A DNA stretch of 64,000 nucleotides from Bromus sterilis (GCA_950022295.1 OX465596.1:217031501-217095500); one strand, 5' to 3'. Counted from the stretch's first letter, positions 45,093-56,432 are shown. Notes: a model not told the origin generated them from the letters alone. Program-made: numbers and translations.

Positions 45093-45771
45093 TTTATCAA
45101 ATCAATCATCTTCAGGTTCGGGGTACCACACAATATCATCACGGACAATGGTACGAACTTCACAGCGGCAAAATTCCAGAATTCCTGCGAAGAACTGGGT
45201 ATCAAAATCAACTACGCATCAGTCGCGCACCCGCAGTCCAACGACCAGGTGGAATAAAAAAAACGGCTCCTGGCACCACTCGAGCAGGCCGCAGGCAACT
45301 GGATAGAAGAACTCCCTGCAGTACACTGGAGCCTGCGCACTACCCCAAATACCGCAACCCAGTACACGCCTTTCTTCATGGTGTACGGGGAGGAGGCAGT
45401 ACTACCACATGACCTCAAATTCTGGGCACCCGGGATCTCGGGGTATGAAGAAGAGGAAGCAAAAGAAGCACTGCAAGATGACAAGGACACAACAGACGAA
45501 GCAAGAGACACAGCCCTAGCAAGGTCAGAGGGGTACCAGGACAAGATGCGCACTTACCAAAGCAGCCTCCTGCGCACCAGAACCTTCAAGAAAGGAGACC
45601 TCGTCCTTCGACTGATACAAGAGAAAGTCCACAAGCTTTCCCCCCAATGGGAAGGACCGTTCATAGTCTCAGAAGTCATAGGAGGAGGCGCCTAAAGGCT
45701 GAAGAACCCAAAGACACACGAGGAAATGGGAAACCCATTGAACGTAGCGAACCTACGCCTGTTCTACCCAT
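45093..45771 (+). pseudogene. Integrase C-terminal region, Tat/Retand type
   Basis: It starts inside the catalytic core: FGVPHNIITDNGTNFT contains the second Asp, SNDQVE the Glu. A TAA follows at 45254. Later blocks TTPNTATQYTPFFMVYGEEAVLP, FKKGDLVLR and WEGPFIVSEVIGGGA are the usual post-catalytic region of this lineage. A second stop comes at 45692, then similarity in another frame to NPLNVANLRLFYP. Non-functional. Confidence 0.88.
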
Positions 45772-45844
45772 AGTCTCCACCCGTTATTCTCGACTGGCAA
45801 ATCATGTAACCGTTCGACGCAATAAAATGGTGTCGCCCAAATGC

Positions 45845-46640
45845 TACCACCTCAAAGCACTCGGGGGCTCGAGTACATACTCCCCCCGAGAGACGCTATC
45901 GTCGCTCACGCGATCTTTACCTAAAGCACTCGGGGGCTCGAGTACATACTCCCCCCGAGAGACGCTATCGTCGCTCACGCGATCTTTACCTAAAGCACTC
46001 GAGGGCTCGAGTACATAATCCGCCCGAGAGACGCTATCGTCGCTCACGTGATCTTTACCTAAAGCACTCGGGGGCTCGAGTACATACTCCCCCCGAGAGA
46101 CGCTATCGTCGCTCACGTGATCTTTACCTAAAGCACTCGGGGGCTCGAGTACATACTCCCCCCGAGAGACGCTATCGTCGCTCACGTGATCTTTACCTAA
46201 AGCACTCGGGGGCTCGAGTACAAACTCCCCCCAAGAGACGCTATCGTTGCTCACGCGATCTTTACCGAAAGCACTCGGGGGCTCAAGTACATACTCCCCC
46301 CGAGAGACGCTATTGTCGCTCACGCGATCTTTACCTAAAGCACTCGGGGGCCCGAGTACAAACTCCCCCCGAGAGACGCTATCGTCGCTCACGCGATCTT
46401 TACCTAAAGCACTCGGGGGCTCGAGTACAAACTCCCCCCGAGAGACGCTATCGTTGCTCACGTTATCTTTACCTAAAGCACTCGGGGGATCGAGTACAAA
46501 CTCCCCCCGAGAGACGCTATCGTCGCTCACGCGATCTCTACCGAAAGACTCGGGGACTCGAGTAGAAACTCCCCCCGAGAGACGCTATCGTCGCTCACGC
46601 GATCTTTACCTAAAGTACTCGGGGGCTTGAAGTACAAACA
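45845..46640 (+). repeat. 69-bp tandem array, about 12 copies
   Basis: AAAGCACTCGGGGGCTCGAG recurs at 45854, 45923, 45992, 46061, 46130, 46199 and so on every 69 bp until 46612 (one 68-bp step). Each unit contains CCCCCCGAGAGACGCTATCG and GCTCACGCGATCTTTACC. Because 69 is a multiple of 3, the repeat leaves a 229-codon antisense frame open; that is not a gene. Confidence 0.95.
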
Positions 46641-47596
46641 CCCCAACGACTCAAGCACACCTCCCCCCGGGAAACTCTATGCAGTCTGTAAACTTAAAAA
46701 TACGCAAGGGTCCGAAAAAAAACCCCACCGGAAGGCGTCCACCTACAGAACTGACAATTGGCCGGAGAAATCAAGGGAAGGCACGTCAGTACACGACTAG
46801 CCCAGTAACCTGGCGGAGCACCAAGAAAGGGATATAAACGGAGGCATCAAACAAAGAAAATCCTTCAGCCTTCACCTGATCGCCAACGATCACCTAAAGA
46901 CTCGGGGGCTACTCTCATCGGGAGCGCTGTCGCGCACCTGATATTACCAGCAGCAATCACAGAAAAACGACAAAGGAAACAAAACTTAGCCTACGTTCGA
47001 CTCTACAACTCGAACGTAGCCTCGGGGTCTACTCCCATCGGGAGCGCTGTCGCGCACCCGATAGAATCCACAGTACAAGGGCTTGATGGACTCGAAGACA
47101 GCTCTCATTGAAATACTTAAAGATAGATCACATTGCAAAGGACTCGAAGACATATTCCATTACAAAGACTCAAACACAGTTCGCATTACAAGGACCCAAA
47201 TATCATTATCAGTACAAAAGATTCGAGTACATTGGATAGAAGGCAGCTCTGATTACTCGAAGGCAATCCTCATTTCATGGAGAACTATCTTAGTTACTAA
47301 AGCAGCCGATAAGCCTACAACATCAATAACCCAAGGAATTATGACTTTTACATGTGTGCCCATGCTGGGATGATTGGCACTAATAGAACAAGCATCATCA
47401 CAGTCAAAGGAGGAGTCGAAGCAGCCAGCTCATGATGTCAATGACACAACAAAAGGTGAAGCTCGACTTATTTGCGGAGCACCGAAGGCGATGCTCCACC
47501 AGCTTCTTCTCCAGCTCCACCAGCTTCTTCTCTAGCTGCACAGCTCCTCCAAACTCCACCGAGCTGCTGGCGAAGATGACGCCGCTGCCTCCAGTT
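46641..47596 (+). other. 3' spacer of the Tat/Retand-like element
   Basis: CTCATCGGGAGCGCTGTCGC and CCCATCGGGAGCGCTGTCGC near 46917 and 47033 are dispersed copies of one motif. No supported sense ORF. Confidence 0.55.
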
Positions 47597-48220
47597 CTAC
47601 AAGGATACCTGGTGTGCCCGCTTGATCGGTGGCTTGACGTCGAGATTCTCTCTAGAGCCAGAGGGCACAACATCACCACCCGAGGAGTCGCGGGAGGATG
47701 AAGCTGTTGAAGACGCAGGCGTAGGACTCCTCGACCTGTCGGAATTGTCGCTGCTTGTCTCCTGCCAGTACGGATCCATGTGATTGCCGCTCGGGTCAAA
47801 AGAACGGATCGTGAGAGTATTTTCGCCATCAAAGCGGCAACAGAGGGTATCACCATCACGCAAGTTCAAACGCCGAGAAAACGACTTCTAGCCAAAGCCA
47901 AGAAAAATCAAGCGGGAACTATCGATCTCCAACTCAACATAAGAAGGAGACTGAGTGCACCCCTGAAGACGAAGCAACAAGCCATAAAGATTACGCTCAG
48001 AAACAAGAGCAGAAAATACAGGAGGAAGAAGAATGCGAGCGGCGTTCCGGCCACAGACGTGTAGGAGGAAATCGTAGCGCCAAAAACCCTCCTCCGAAGA
48101 AGAGGAAGGCGACGACGGCGCACTACAACGGCCGCCACGAGAGGAGCGCGGAGTACGACTACTGCGGCCACAGCTAACACGGCCGCGGCCAATCATACCT
48201 GCACCTCGCTTGGGCCCCAT
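47597..48220 (-). pseudogene. Antisense ORF with B3-like DNA-binding domain
   Basis: The minus-strand ATG at 48220 opens 208 codons interrupted by one TAG (47888-47890). Residues 1-45 are Gly/Arg- then Ser-rich (GRGRVSCGRSSRTPRSSRGG). From about residue 46 the pattern fits a plant B3 fold: RYDFLLHVCG...ARILLPPVFSALV, then a strand pair, then GFG[stop]KSF, NLRDGDTLCCRFDGENTLTI and RSFD. The stop falls at the conserved Trp of the GWxxF motif, so TGG to TAG is the simplest reading. The tail is Ser/Asp-rich (DNSDRSRSPTPASS). B3 domains bind DNA in plant transcription factors. Either a captured host segment or a lineage-specific extra ORF. Assignment is by eye. Confidence 0.6.
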
Positions 48221-48292
48221 GAGAGGAGGAAGATGAAGAAGAGAGGCAAGATGGGTAGAGGACGAACACTGCTGCCAGATGAAGAAAAGGGG

Positions 48293-48302
48293 TCAATTTA
48301 TA
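48293..48302 (-). promoter_or_regulatory. TATA-like box for the antisense ORF
   Basis: The minus strand reads GCTATAAATT about 75 bp upstream of the ATG at 48220, which would allow antisense transcription independent of the LTR. Confidence 0.4.
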
Positions 48303-48690
48303 GCACAAACCCAAGGGCACGCAGAAGCCCAGATGACGGCAACAATTCAAAGACCAAACATGCCGGGAGATTCGAATTCCGAGACAAAGATGCCTTCACA
48401 CGGGCGGCACTGTGCGCTGGACACGTCCAATCTCACGCGTTTTCAATGCGCGCATCGGTAACCCAACAGGCGGCTGCAGAACGCCACAACGACCATCATT
48501 ATGACCGGTCATGAAGACATGATGGTTCACAGACAGAGCATCTTTGACGGTCCTCCAGCAAGGAGATCGTCATCCTTACCAACAAGAGGTTAATCAAAGT
48601 GGCAGCGCAAAAGAAAATGCAGCCTGCAAGCACCATTTTTACCGACTCAAATACATTTTTCAAATATATTTAACTCCCATCGGGAGCGTA
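48303..48690. other. Spacer, no supported feature
   Basis: Short ORFs only, with no recognisable domain. Confidence 0.4.
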
Positions 48691-48697
48691 TCCACTC

Positions 48698-48900
48698 ATG
48701 AGAGTCTCGGGTGCTCCCTCACCTAGAAGAAAAAGATGTGCTCGAGTGAATACTCGCACCCATGAGAGTCTCGGGTGCTCCCTCACCTAGAAGAAAAATA
48801 TGTGCTCAAGTGAATACTCGCACCCATAAGAGTCTCGGGTGCTCCCTCACCACGACGCAAGACAAGCAGACCTGCACTCGTCAGATCGTACGGTCCTAGA
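48698..48900 (+). repeat. 64-bp tandem array, three copies
   Basis: AGAGTCTCGGGTGCTCCCTC starts near 48701, 48765 and 48829; the first two full units also share CACCTAGAAGAAAAA and GTGAATACTCGCACC. A partial fourth (TATCGGGTGCTCCCTC) is near 48902. Confidence 0.85.
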
Positions 48901-49599
48901 GTATCGGGTGCTCCCTCACCCCGAGAGCGAAGGCGATACTCGAGTGATCACTCGCAGAACTCTGAATACCCGAACACTCGAAGACCTCCCGAGCCAATAC
49001 TCCTCTACAACTACTCCTCGCCCGAGCGCTCGACAAAGCTCCGCGAGTAACCACTAAAACAGCTCACTTGATTGTTTATTCCAAGTGAGTACATCACTAA
49101 CTAGGCTCCGTGCCTCAATAAAAAATACATATTCCTGGAACACGATACACTGTGCCCAGATGCCACGCAAGCTTAGCGTGTAGGTAAGACCCTGCTGCGC
49201 AGATCGTTCGGGCTGGGACTTGCCGCAGAGCGATTTCACTCCCAATCTTTCCCATGCGCTTGCATGATAGAAAAAGCCGGGCGGACGCGCCTAGGCTACA
49301 AACTTTACTAGCGGCAATTGATCACTGTAAGACCTGCAACGGCATGAATTTTGCTCGACACCAGTGTTCCAAGCTCATGTCGAGGGACGTGAATTTGATT
49401 GGGCTACTGCGGTATTTGCCACTAGTGCAATTCACCAAGGCTCGACTAGTCGACTCCTTGGGCCCTTTTAGCTTAGCATTCCCTCGAAACAGGTTTTGTC
49501 ATTGCCCTAGACTGCCAGTGACCCGCGGTTGAACCGTGCATACATGGAAAACGACGCAAGAATGGACTCGAGTCCCCGCGCGACTCTCCGAGCTCCCCA
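48901..49599 (+). other. 3' spacer before the Tat/Retand-like polypurine tract
   Basis: No supported ORF. ACTCGAGTG and CTCGAGTA words recall the arrays. Confidence 0.5.
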
Positions 49600-50047
49600 G
49601 GCACTCGGGGGCTACTGACGAGGGGGTGACCCCACGATTACTATGGATGGGCCTACCCGGTGTACCCGACGACAGAAAGCCCACAAAGATACCGCCTGGG
49701 CCCAGCCTTGGCCCGCTAGTGGCACCGACGTAGGAGTCCACGACTCGTAAGGAAGGTGCGAAACATGCCGTGCGGTACAAACATATGGTTAGGAAACCTC
49801 ATATGTAATCCAGGACGGATTCCCCGAGACCTAGCCTAGTATATAAGGGCTGGGAGGGGAGACGTCGAGATCAGCCAATACGCAATCTGTAACCCTAGCC
49901 TTGGCTTTCCCTGTAATCGCATCTCCAAGCAATAATATCGAGCAGGAACGTCTCCTCCTGTTAGCCGACGAGCTATCGTCCAACTTGTGCCTCTCATGAC
50001 TAACCCAGGGTCCCTGACCATGGGATTTGCCGGGGTTGATCCCGGTC
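49600..50047 (+). mobile_element. Polypurine tract and 3' LTR of the Tat/Retand-like element
   Basis: GGCACTCGGGGGCTAC (about 49600-49615) precedes TGACGAGGGGGTGACC (49616). TATATAAG at 49840-49847 is a good TATA box. The LTR probably ends at CCCGGTCA (50047), giving 432 bp, but the right end could be some 20 bp earlier because copia similarity begins here. Confidence 0.68.
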
Positions 50048-50636
50048 ACGTGATATTACAACCCTCGTGACCTAGTCACATGATTGCAATCTTTATGATG
50101 TAATATCACCGAGTGGGCCCAGAGTACCTATCCGTCACTCGGATTGAAAAATCCCGCTTTGATCTATTTGCATACTCATTAACGTATCTATTCGGAATAC
50201 CCAAAGTGCACCTTTATGGCCAACATATTTCAGTCAGGCGGTGGGTTACAAATCAAAGCATCCTCATAGATAGTAATTACGTATGATCATTACGGTCAAA
50301 GGATTTGCTCACTACGTTGTAGTTATCGCAATGCTGAACTTATGTGACTCGATCACATTGCAACACTTCTGGTGGGTGTGTGTCCATCATACCATTCTCC
50401 CAATGATATGACTTCATTGTCAACAGCTTAATTGCTCATGATCAGGAAACCTTGATCATCAATTGCCCAATGGACTAATATACTAGAGTTAACTAGGGAC
50501 CTGGTTGTTTTATACCACACATGTATTAATGTTTCCTCTTAATACAGTTATAGCACAGTATAAAACGTATTATGAACTTATGGAATATGCTAATAAACAT
50601 ATTTTATTTGCCTCTAGGGCACATTCCAACACAATT
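50048..50636 (-). mobile_element. Copia LTR, 5' half (minus strand)
   Basis: The minus-strand start TGTTGGAATGTGCCCTAGAG at 50636 is that of BARE/Angela-type LTRs; GGGCCCACTCGGTGATATTA follows further in. With 44511-45090 it makes an LTR of about 1.17 kb. The flanks CAGTT (44506-44510) and CAATT (50637-50641) look like a target duplication with one mismatch, so it is a solo LTR. An 11-bp inverted repeat (50050-50060 / 50099-50109) lies at its inner end. Confidence 0.78.
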
Positions 50637-50913
50637 ATCATTTCCTTTTATCTCTTGCGTTTGACCCTTTGTAAACAACAAGGCCGGAGAGATTGACAAC
50701 CTCTCTGAACTCGTTGGGAGCAAAGTTATTTGTATCTGTGTGCAGGTTCATGTCAACTCATGCTAGTAATTTTTAGCGCCGTTGTCACCTACTTGTCGTT
50801 GTCGGAGTCCTACTGGAGACATAAACCTTGGTATCTTCACTGAGGAATACTTGTTGCTGTGCTACATCTCAACCTTTCACTTGGGGTAACCAACGAGGGG
50901 CGAGAAGCCATCA
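50637..50913 (+). mobile_element. Family B LTR fragment (plus), right part
   Basis: Continues 44224-44510 and matches 58230-58534. Ends GAAGCCATCA directly before the leader. Confidence 0.85.
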
Positions 50914-50923
50914 AAGCAATTTT

Positions 50924-50941
50924 TGGCGCCGTTGCCGGGGA
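50924..50941 (+). promoter_or_regulatory. Primer-binding site, tRNA-Asp type
   Basis: TGGCGCCGTTGCCGGGGA, 10 bp after the LTR end. Confidence 0.93.
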
Positions 50942-51079
50942 CTCCGCTCTACAAGATAGGGGAGTTGCACGCTATCTTTTATCTTTTATTTTTAGTCTTG
51001 TTAGTTTAACTTTCAGTTTTTGCTTTAGTGTCCTTTATAAAAAATCACAATTTTTTTTCTTGTCCTACTTGTTGCTACT

Positions 51080-51160
51080 ATCGGTACCACTGAAAACACC
51101 AAGTTGTGTGACTTCACTAGTCACAACAACAATGATTTTATCTACACTCCTATTGCTACA
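51080..51160 (+). pseudogene. Gag 5' end, family B, third copy
   Basis: Encodes the GTTENTKLCDFTSHNNND start seen in the other two copies. The start codon is ATC instead of ATG and the sequence breaks off at the copia insertion after TPIATP. Confidence 0.85.
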
Positions 51161-54100
51161 CCACTCACATAGCTCCCACTCAAATATGTCAGTCACATAT
51201 AAGGTAAGGATAATATCCACATAGATCCTACTCAAATATGTCAGACACATATAAGCCTAGGATAATACTCCCATAGCTCCCACTCAAAATATGTCGTGCA
51301 CATATAAAGTTTAGGAAGCTATTCAGCTCCCACTCAGTTTCATGCGAATGCATGTTTCTCAATATTTTGGCTAAGTCCAAAATCACTTTGATCATCCATC
51401 AAATTGAGAATTCAGATTACGAGACACTAGTATCCATATGTTTTCAAAACATTCTTGTTGTACCAATTACAAAACTGCTTCCAACGCAGGATTTGAGGAA
51501 GTCACGATATTGATAACAATCTGGATCAATCGTAGTGAATATCCCATTGACTCAAGCATCGCTACTTATTGTAGTCAACGTTTTGAATTTTCCAGAAACA
51601 TACTTTATGACAAATCGATCTTGATGTCTTCTTTGATGTTCACATTTATTCCTTATAACTTTGAAGTTACTGAGAATATCAAGTAAACTCCTTACTCGAT
51701 AAGATTCAGGTAATCTTAAATGTGATTCAATATGGGATTTCATGACTCATAGTCATATCTCGTACTTAGGTCCACCATCGCTTCTTTGTAGTTCGTAGGT
51801 ATGTCTTGTTCCATTAACTTGACAAGTGAATCATGAATACCATTTTGCACAAGGGGAAAATATGTATTGTTGAATCCTACTTTGTTCAGTAAAAGCTTCC
51901 ATCGAAACGTCATGATCATTATCATTAGTTTCTCCTCTAATTGTAGAGATTTTCTTCCGGAACATATTCCTTTGCGCTACTCTGACATCGGAGGCAAGGT
52001 CAATTACCTTGGTTGAACTTTCACTTTTCTTCCACTAACACATTCATCAAGGATATTTCTTGATGAACACCAAAACACTTAGCAACACAAGTTTTGCTCT
52101 TTTGGTTCTGGTTGTGAAAGCTGTATTCATAGTTTCCTAAGGATACACTACAAAGACAATTTATCATATAAATTAATCTTCCTAGAAACCACGATACACC
52201 ATGACATATATAGTGTTGGTTTCCACGAACTCAGATGGTTCCCTATACTGAAGTGAGTGGTTGCATATTAAATTAATAACTCTAAACAATAATAACGCAA
52301 CTTGGTAAGAGATAACTTAGAAAATACACTATTCAATAGAGTATGATCATAATGTTCAGGCACATCAACAATATTGAAGTGTTCCAAGCATTGTAGTTTG
52401 TGAAAAGCTTTCACAAGTCTTTATGCCCAAGACTAACTCAAAACATTGTCACTTTGATCAAATCGTAGAGACTTGTCTTTCTTATTAATTTAATATCCAT
52501 CTTTACTCTGAAATCCCTTTTGATCATATCAAATTATTTCAGACTCATGTTTCATTAGTGAATACATATATTCATCTAAGTCCACATAAGAAGTTCACGA
52601 AATAATGAAATTCACTACATGTTGAAATATGATACATCACTATGTATGATATTCAACAATCAGTGCACACTCTGTTTTACCAGAATGCGAGGTTTTAGTC
52701 ATCTCACCTAAAAGGGCATGGTTTGCATGTGTCAAGAGATCAAGTATCTCAAAACTCCATCATACCATTCATGACTTAAACAGTAGTGTCATTATCAAGT
52801 TTGGATAATTCTTGTCATTACAATATTTCTTATAAATGATCAAACTACTATCATCAATATAAGAATAAATCATTCATAACCGTAATGTGACCATAAAAGA
52901 TATCATTCATAAAAGGAGAACATCTGACTTGTTTCTCACTAATATGAATAATTGTCTTCGCGAGATGCAAGACACACTAATAATGTTCACATTCAAACGA
53001 TCATAAATTTATTCATATAATTAATCAAATGATAGATGTAGAGGGAGAGTGTTGTCGACCATCAACTATCTTGATCATCATCACCACACATTGTCACCTC
53101 ATCCATTCCAAGACACTCTATAAGCAGCATGTTTAAGCATCAAATACTTAATCAACCGCAATTAGTATTTTGTGGGGAAAGACATTTATAACTTGTATAT
53201 CAAATATACATTCTCCGTTAATGACCATTCCTGCATTGGTTGTACCTTTAAAGTTCTCAACTTTAGTCATGACATCATGACAGGTGAACGATTCTCCTTC
53301 ATGACATAGTCTAGACATGGTCTTTGTAGCTGGGAGGAAGCGGATGCCACTTCCCAGTTATCGCAAAATAACCAATCATTCAGTAGTCCAAGTTATACAC
53401 AAGGTGTTCATGTATCTTATACATTTTCCAACTGACTTTCTTAGCAGGTTGTTATCTGGTTTGTGACCTAGTGCTAACCCCGTCCATATACTCATATTCC
53501 ATTACTCTGATTTGTGACCTAGTGCTTTCAAGTTCACCTAGCACGTCATACGTGTTGGTTAACATGCATTCACAATTCAGATTCATAGAATGAAGTATGG
53601 TGTATTGGAAGGCCATTCATAAGTGACGGTGAGTACGATACTCATCATCATCTTCCTTAATTACGGAGTTATCTGGTGTATCTCCTGGCAGCTCTCGTAT
53701 TATGTTTAGTAAGTCATTACTAACGAGCATGTCTCTAACGGTGTTGGTAACAATCAATGAAGGAAGACCCATTTACCTTAAGTTCTAGATCATACTAAAA
53801 AAGCTACAGTTATAAACATTGGGTATGACATTATCTACAATGATATTTGCTAAGACATGAAGATTAAGTTCATAATATGTGGAGTTCATGTTTTAAAACA
53901 ATTCTAGAACTCCCACTCGGACAAACAACCCTCATAGTTTATTCTAAGTGATTACATGATCCTCGAAGAACATACCTCCCCCGATCGTCACGGCCATCAG
54001 TATGTTGTCCAAGGTAGGCCATCATGCCAATCACATCATCTATGTGACTCATGCTCGACCTTTCGGTCTCTTGTGTCCTGAGGCCATGTGTGCACATGCC

Positions 54101-54259
54101 AGGCTCTCCACCACACCCTATGTGATTTGTTGCTGTGTCATACAAGACCATTCTTCTGGGCATGCTAGGCTTGATACACCCACCTCATTTGAACGCGAAT
54201 ATGTTTGACACCCATGTGACATGTGATGCCTCCATAATGTTGATCTTTCCAGGTGGTGC
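51161..54259 (-). pseudogene. Decayed copia internal region
   Basis: On the minus strand, short conserved scraps appear in copia order. Near 52590 there is a piece resembling the integrase segment DEYMYSLMKHESE. At 51820-51750 DIPTNYKEAMVDLS and RYDYES match the start of the copia reverse transcriptase region. Then come PPT-like repeats near 51171-51375. Many stops and deletions; RT catalytic motifs are not found. This is a dead remnant of the element whose primer site lies at 56421. Confidence 0.55.
51171..51375 (-). repeat. 52-bp tandem repeat, four copies, PPT-like core
   Basis: The plus strand has AGCTCCCACTC or variants at 51171, 51223, 51275 and 51325, each of the first three followed by AAATATGTC and ACATATAAG. 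The minus strand reads GAGTGGGAGCT, as near copia polypurine tracts. Confidence 0.8.
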
Positions 54260-55905
54260 TTGATACGCGAGAGAGGATTGCTTCTCGCCCTTTGTTGGTT
54301 ACCCCAAGTGGAAGGTAAGATGCAGCATAGCAGCAAGTTTCCCTCGGTGAAGATACCGAGGTTGAGTATCGACCAGTAGGACTCCGGCGATGATAAGTAG
54401 GTGTCAACTGCGCACCTGACGCGGACCTGCACACAACACAATTAACTTTGCTCCCAACGAAGTTCAGAGAGGTTGTCAATCTCTCCGGTCTTGTTGTTTA
54501 CAAAGGATAAAAAACACAGGATAATGATAATGATAGCAACTGAAAGTAAAAAGCAAGAAAGTAAATGAGCGTGTAAACAATGATGAGAATATGGACCGGG
54601 GTCCCGTGATGTTCACTAGTGATTTTTATCTCCCAAAAGACGATAAGACTGCTATGCGAGGTAAACAAATTACAAACGGTCAATTGACATGATTATAAAC
54701 GCACCACAATGCTAACTATGCTACAAAAGAAAGGAAGAGGCTGAAAAGCATGGGCAGTACGCTAAAATAAGTAGACCGAAATCCATATGCATCTACTACT
54801 AATCATCCACCTTGATATATCTATCTAGAACATCTCGCTGGTATTAAGTGGCGAGCCCCACCCAAAGTGTACACCCAAAGCAACAGGCAACTGCATTAAA
54901 AGATCTTTGCGTAAAGTAAACAATCCTTGTAACCGCAGTTACTAGCACCGTTGTTTTCCCCCTTGTGGCCACAGCACATCCCCTAGACTCTTGTTTCTGT
55001 CACTCAAACGTGTCATCAGGGGGCATGTACCCACAATCGAGCATAGCGTTTCCTCTTGGAGTCACTACCTACCACTTGTCCAAAGAAATAAATAGCAACG
55101 AAGAACATGCAAGAATTACTTCGAAACAAAAATAAAAAAGATAAGAACCAATTATATTACTCTATCACAATCTGAACATAATCTCATAATCCATCAGATC
55201 CCATCAAACTCCGCATAGCAAAAGCAGAAAAAATTACATATGTTCCTCGATCATGTAGGGCAGCTCACGAGGTCTAAACCATGAAGAACAAAGAGGGGAG
55301 GAGAACATCACATAGCTACTGATCACGACCCATGGTCCAAGGTAGACTACTCACGGCACAACCGGGAAGCGTCCATGATGGAGGGGAAGCTCCCGGAGGT
55401 CGATCCTCCCTCCGGCAGGGTGTAGGGAAGGGTCCTGACGGTGCTCCCAATCTTGGAAGCGTGGCGGCGGCGGAACATAGGAGATTTTGTGAAATAGGGT
55501 TCTGTCTTTGGAGTTTCCCCGTGACGGAGAATAAATAGGCGAAGGGGGGCATCCAGGGGGGCCACCAGGGGTCCTGGCGCCCCCTGGCGTGGCCAAGCCC
55601 CTGGCCGCACCAGGTGGCCGCCTGGGCCCATGGTGGTGGCCCTCTGGCCCCACTTGGGTACTTCTGGAAGACTCCGTTGCGCTGATTTTTTATCCGATTT
55701 CCCCAAATTTTTGGAGCATTTTTAATATGGGGGAAACCTAGAATAGAAAAACAGCAGAAAACAGGAACTGGCATTGGGGTGCACTGAGTTAGTAGGTTAG
55801 TCCAAATATGATCAAAAGTGTATGAAGGTGTATCTAGATCATAGCAATATCACACAAAACATGCATGGAGCGAGTAGAAATTATCGATACGTTTGAGACG
55901 TATCA
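54260..55905 (-). mobile_element. Family B solo LTR, 1646 bp
   Basis: Plus-strand ends TGATACGC...GACGTATCA; minus-strand start TGATACGTCTCAAACG. Perfect GTGCT duplications flank it (54255-54259 and 55906-55910). GC module at 55545-55655. No internal region, so it is a solo LTR inside the copia remnant. Confidence 0.93.
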
Positions 55906-55910
55906 GTGCT

Positions 55911-56420
55911 CACTAGGGTAAGGACACTATGTTGGTTTAGTGAGGGATCATCCTATAATGTTACCGTGTATATCTAACATATTAGCAAAACATGATGCAA
56001 CAATATAAATCATATTAACTATTATGCCCCCCTGTAAATTAAAGATTATACGCCTCTACTTTATCTTTTGCAAGTTTTATGTGGCTTATAGGGCTTTTGA
56101 GATAGAACCGTTTCTATGCATACGAACATACAACCACAACAACTCAGCAATTGTCTCTATTACACCCCTGTCGGGGCCCTCCATTTCAAACGTCTTCGCA
56201 AAGCTAATGTAGAGAGACAGACTCCCCCAGCCACTTATATGGTACAAGCCATATGTCAAGCGTGGAACTAGTCTCGCGTAAACGCGTAACGTCGGTGGGG
56301 TCCGCTTCATCAGGACATTGCCGCAATGCTAAATGAGTACACTTGGGAGGGTAACAATAGGAGAATTGATGACACATACTAGATGTGTTCTATCCGTAAA
56401 ATACATCTATGCATAGCCTT
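55911..56420 (-). other. Copia 5' leader (minus strand)
   Basis: Sequence between the primer site and the solo LTR insertion. No ORF with a domain; the gag start is not recognised. Confidence 0.55.
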
Positions 56421-56432
56421 GCTCTGATACCA
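56421..56432 (-). promoter_or_regulatory. Copia primer-binding site, initiator tRNA-Met type
   Basis: The minus strand reads TGGTATCAGAGC, the standard copia primer site, one base inside the LTR at 56434. Confidence 0.92.

Larger units (their letters stand above)
45093..50047 (+). mobile_element. 5'-truncated Tat/Retand-like element
   Basis: It contains the end of an integrase, a long 3' region with two tandem arrays and an antisense ORF, and a short 3' LTR. Long non-coding spacers with tandem repeats and extra antisense ORFs between pol and 3' LTR are known from the Tat lineage. It is inserted in the copia LTR; the 5' LTR, gag and most of pol are missing. Confidence 0.72.

Noticed and set aside
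44577..45412. Several ORFs of 100-190 codons on both strands
   Set aside because: They overlap the copia LTR, and the same sequence with different frame breaks recurs at 56532-56938; no domain.
45844..46530. 229-codon antisense ORF of 23-residue repeats
   Set aside because: It is produced by the 69-bp tandem array, whose length is a multiple of three. No start context or conserved protein feature beyond the repeat.
45845..46640. CRISPR-like regular array
   Set aside because: The units are contiguous with no unique spacers, and the context is a plant retrotransposon.
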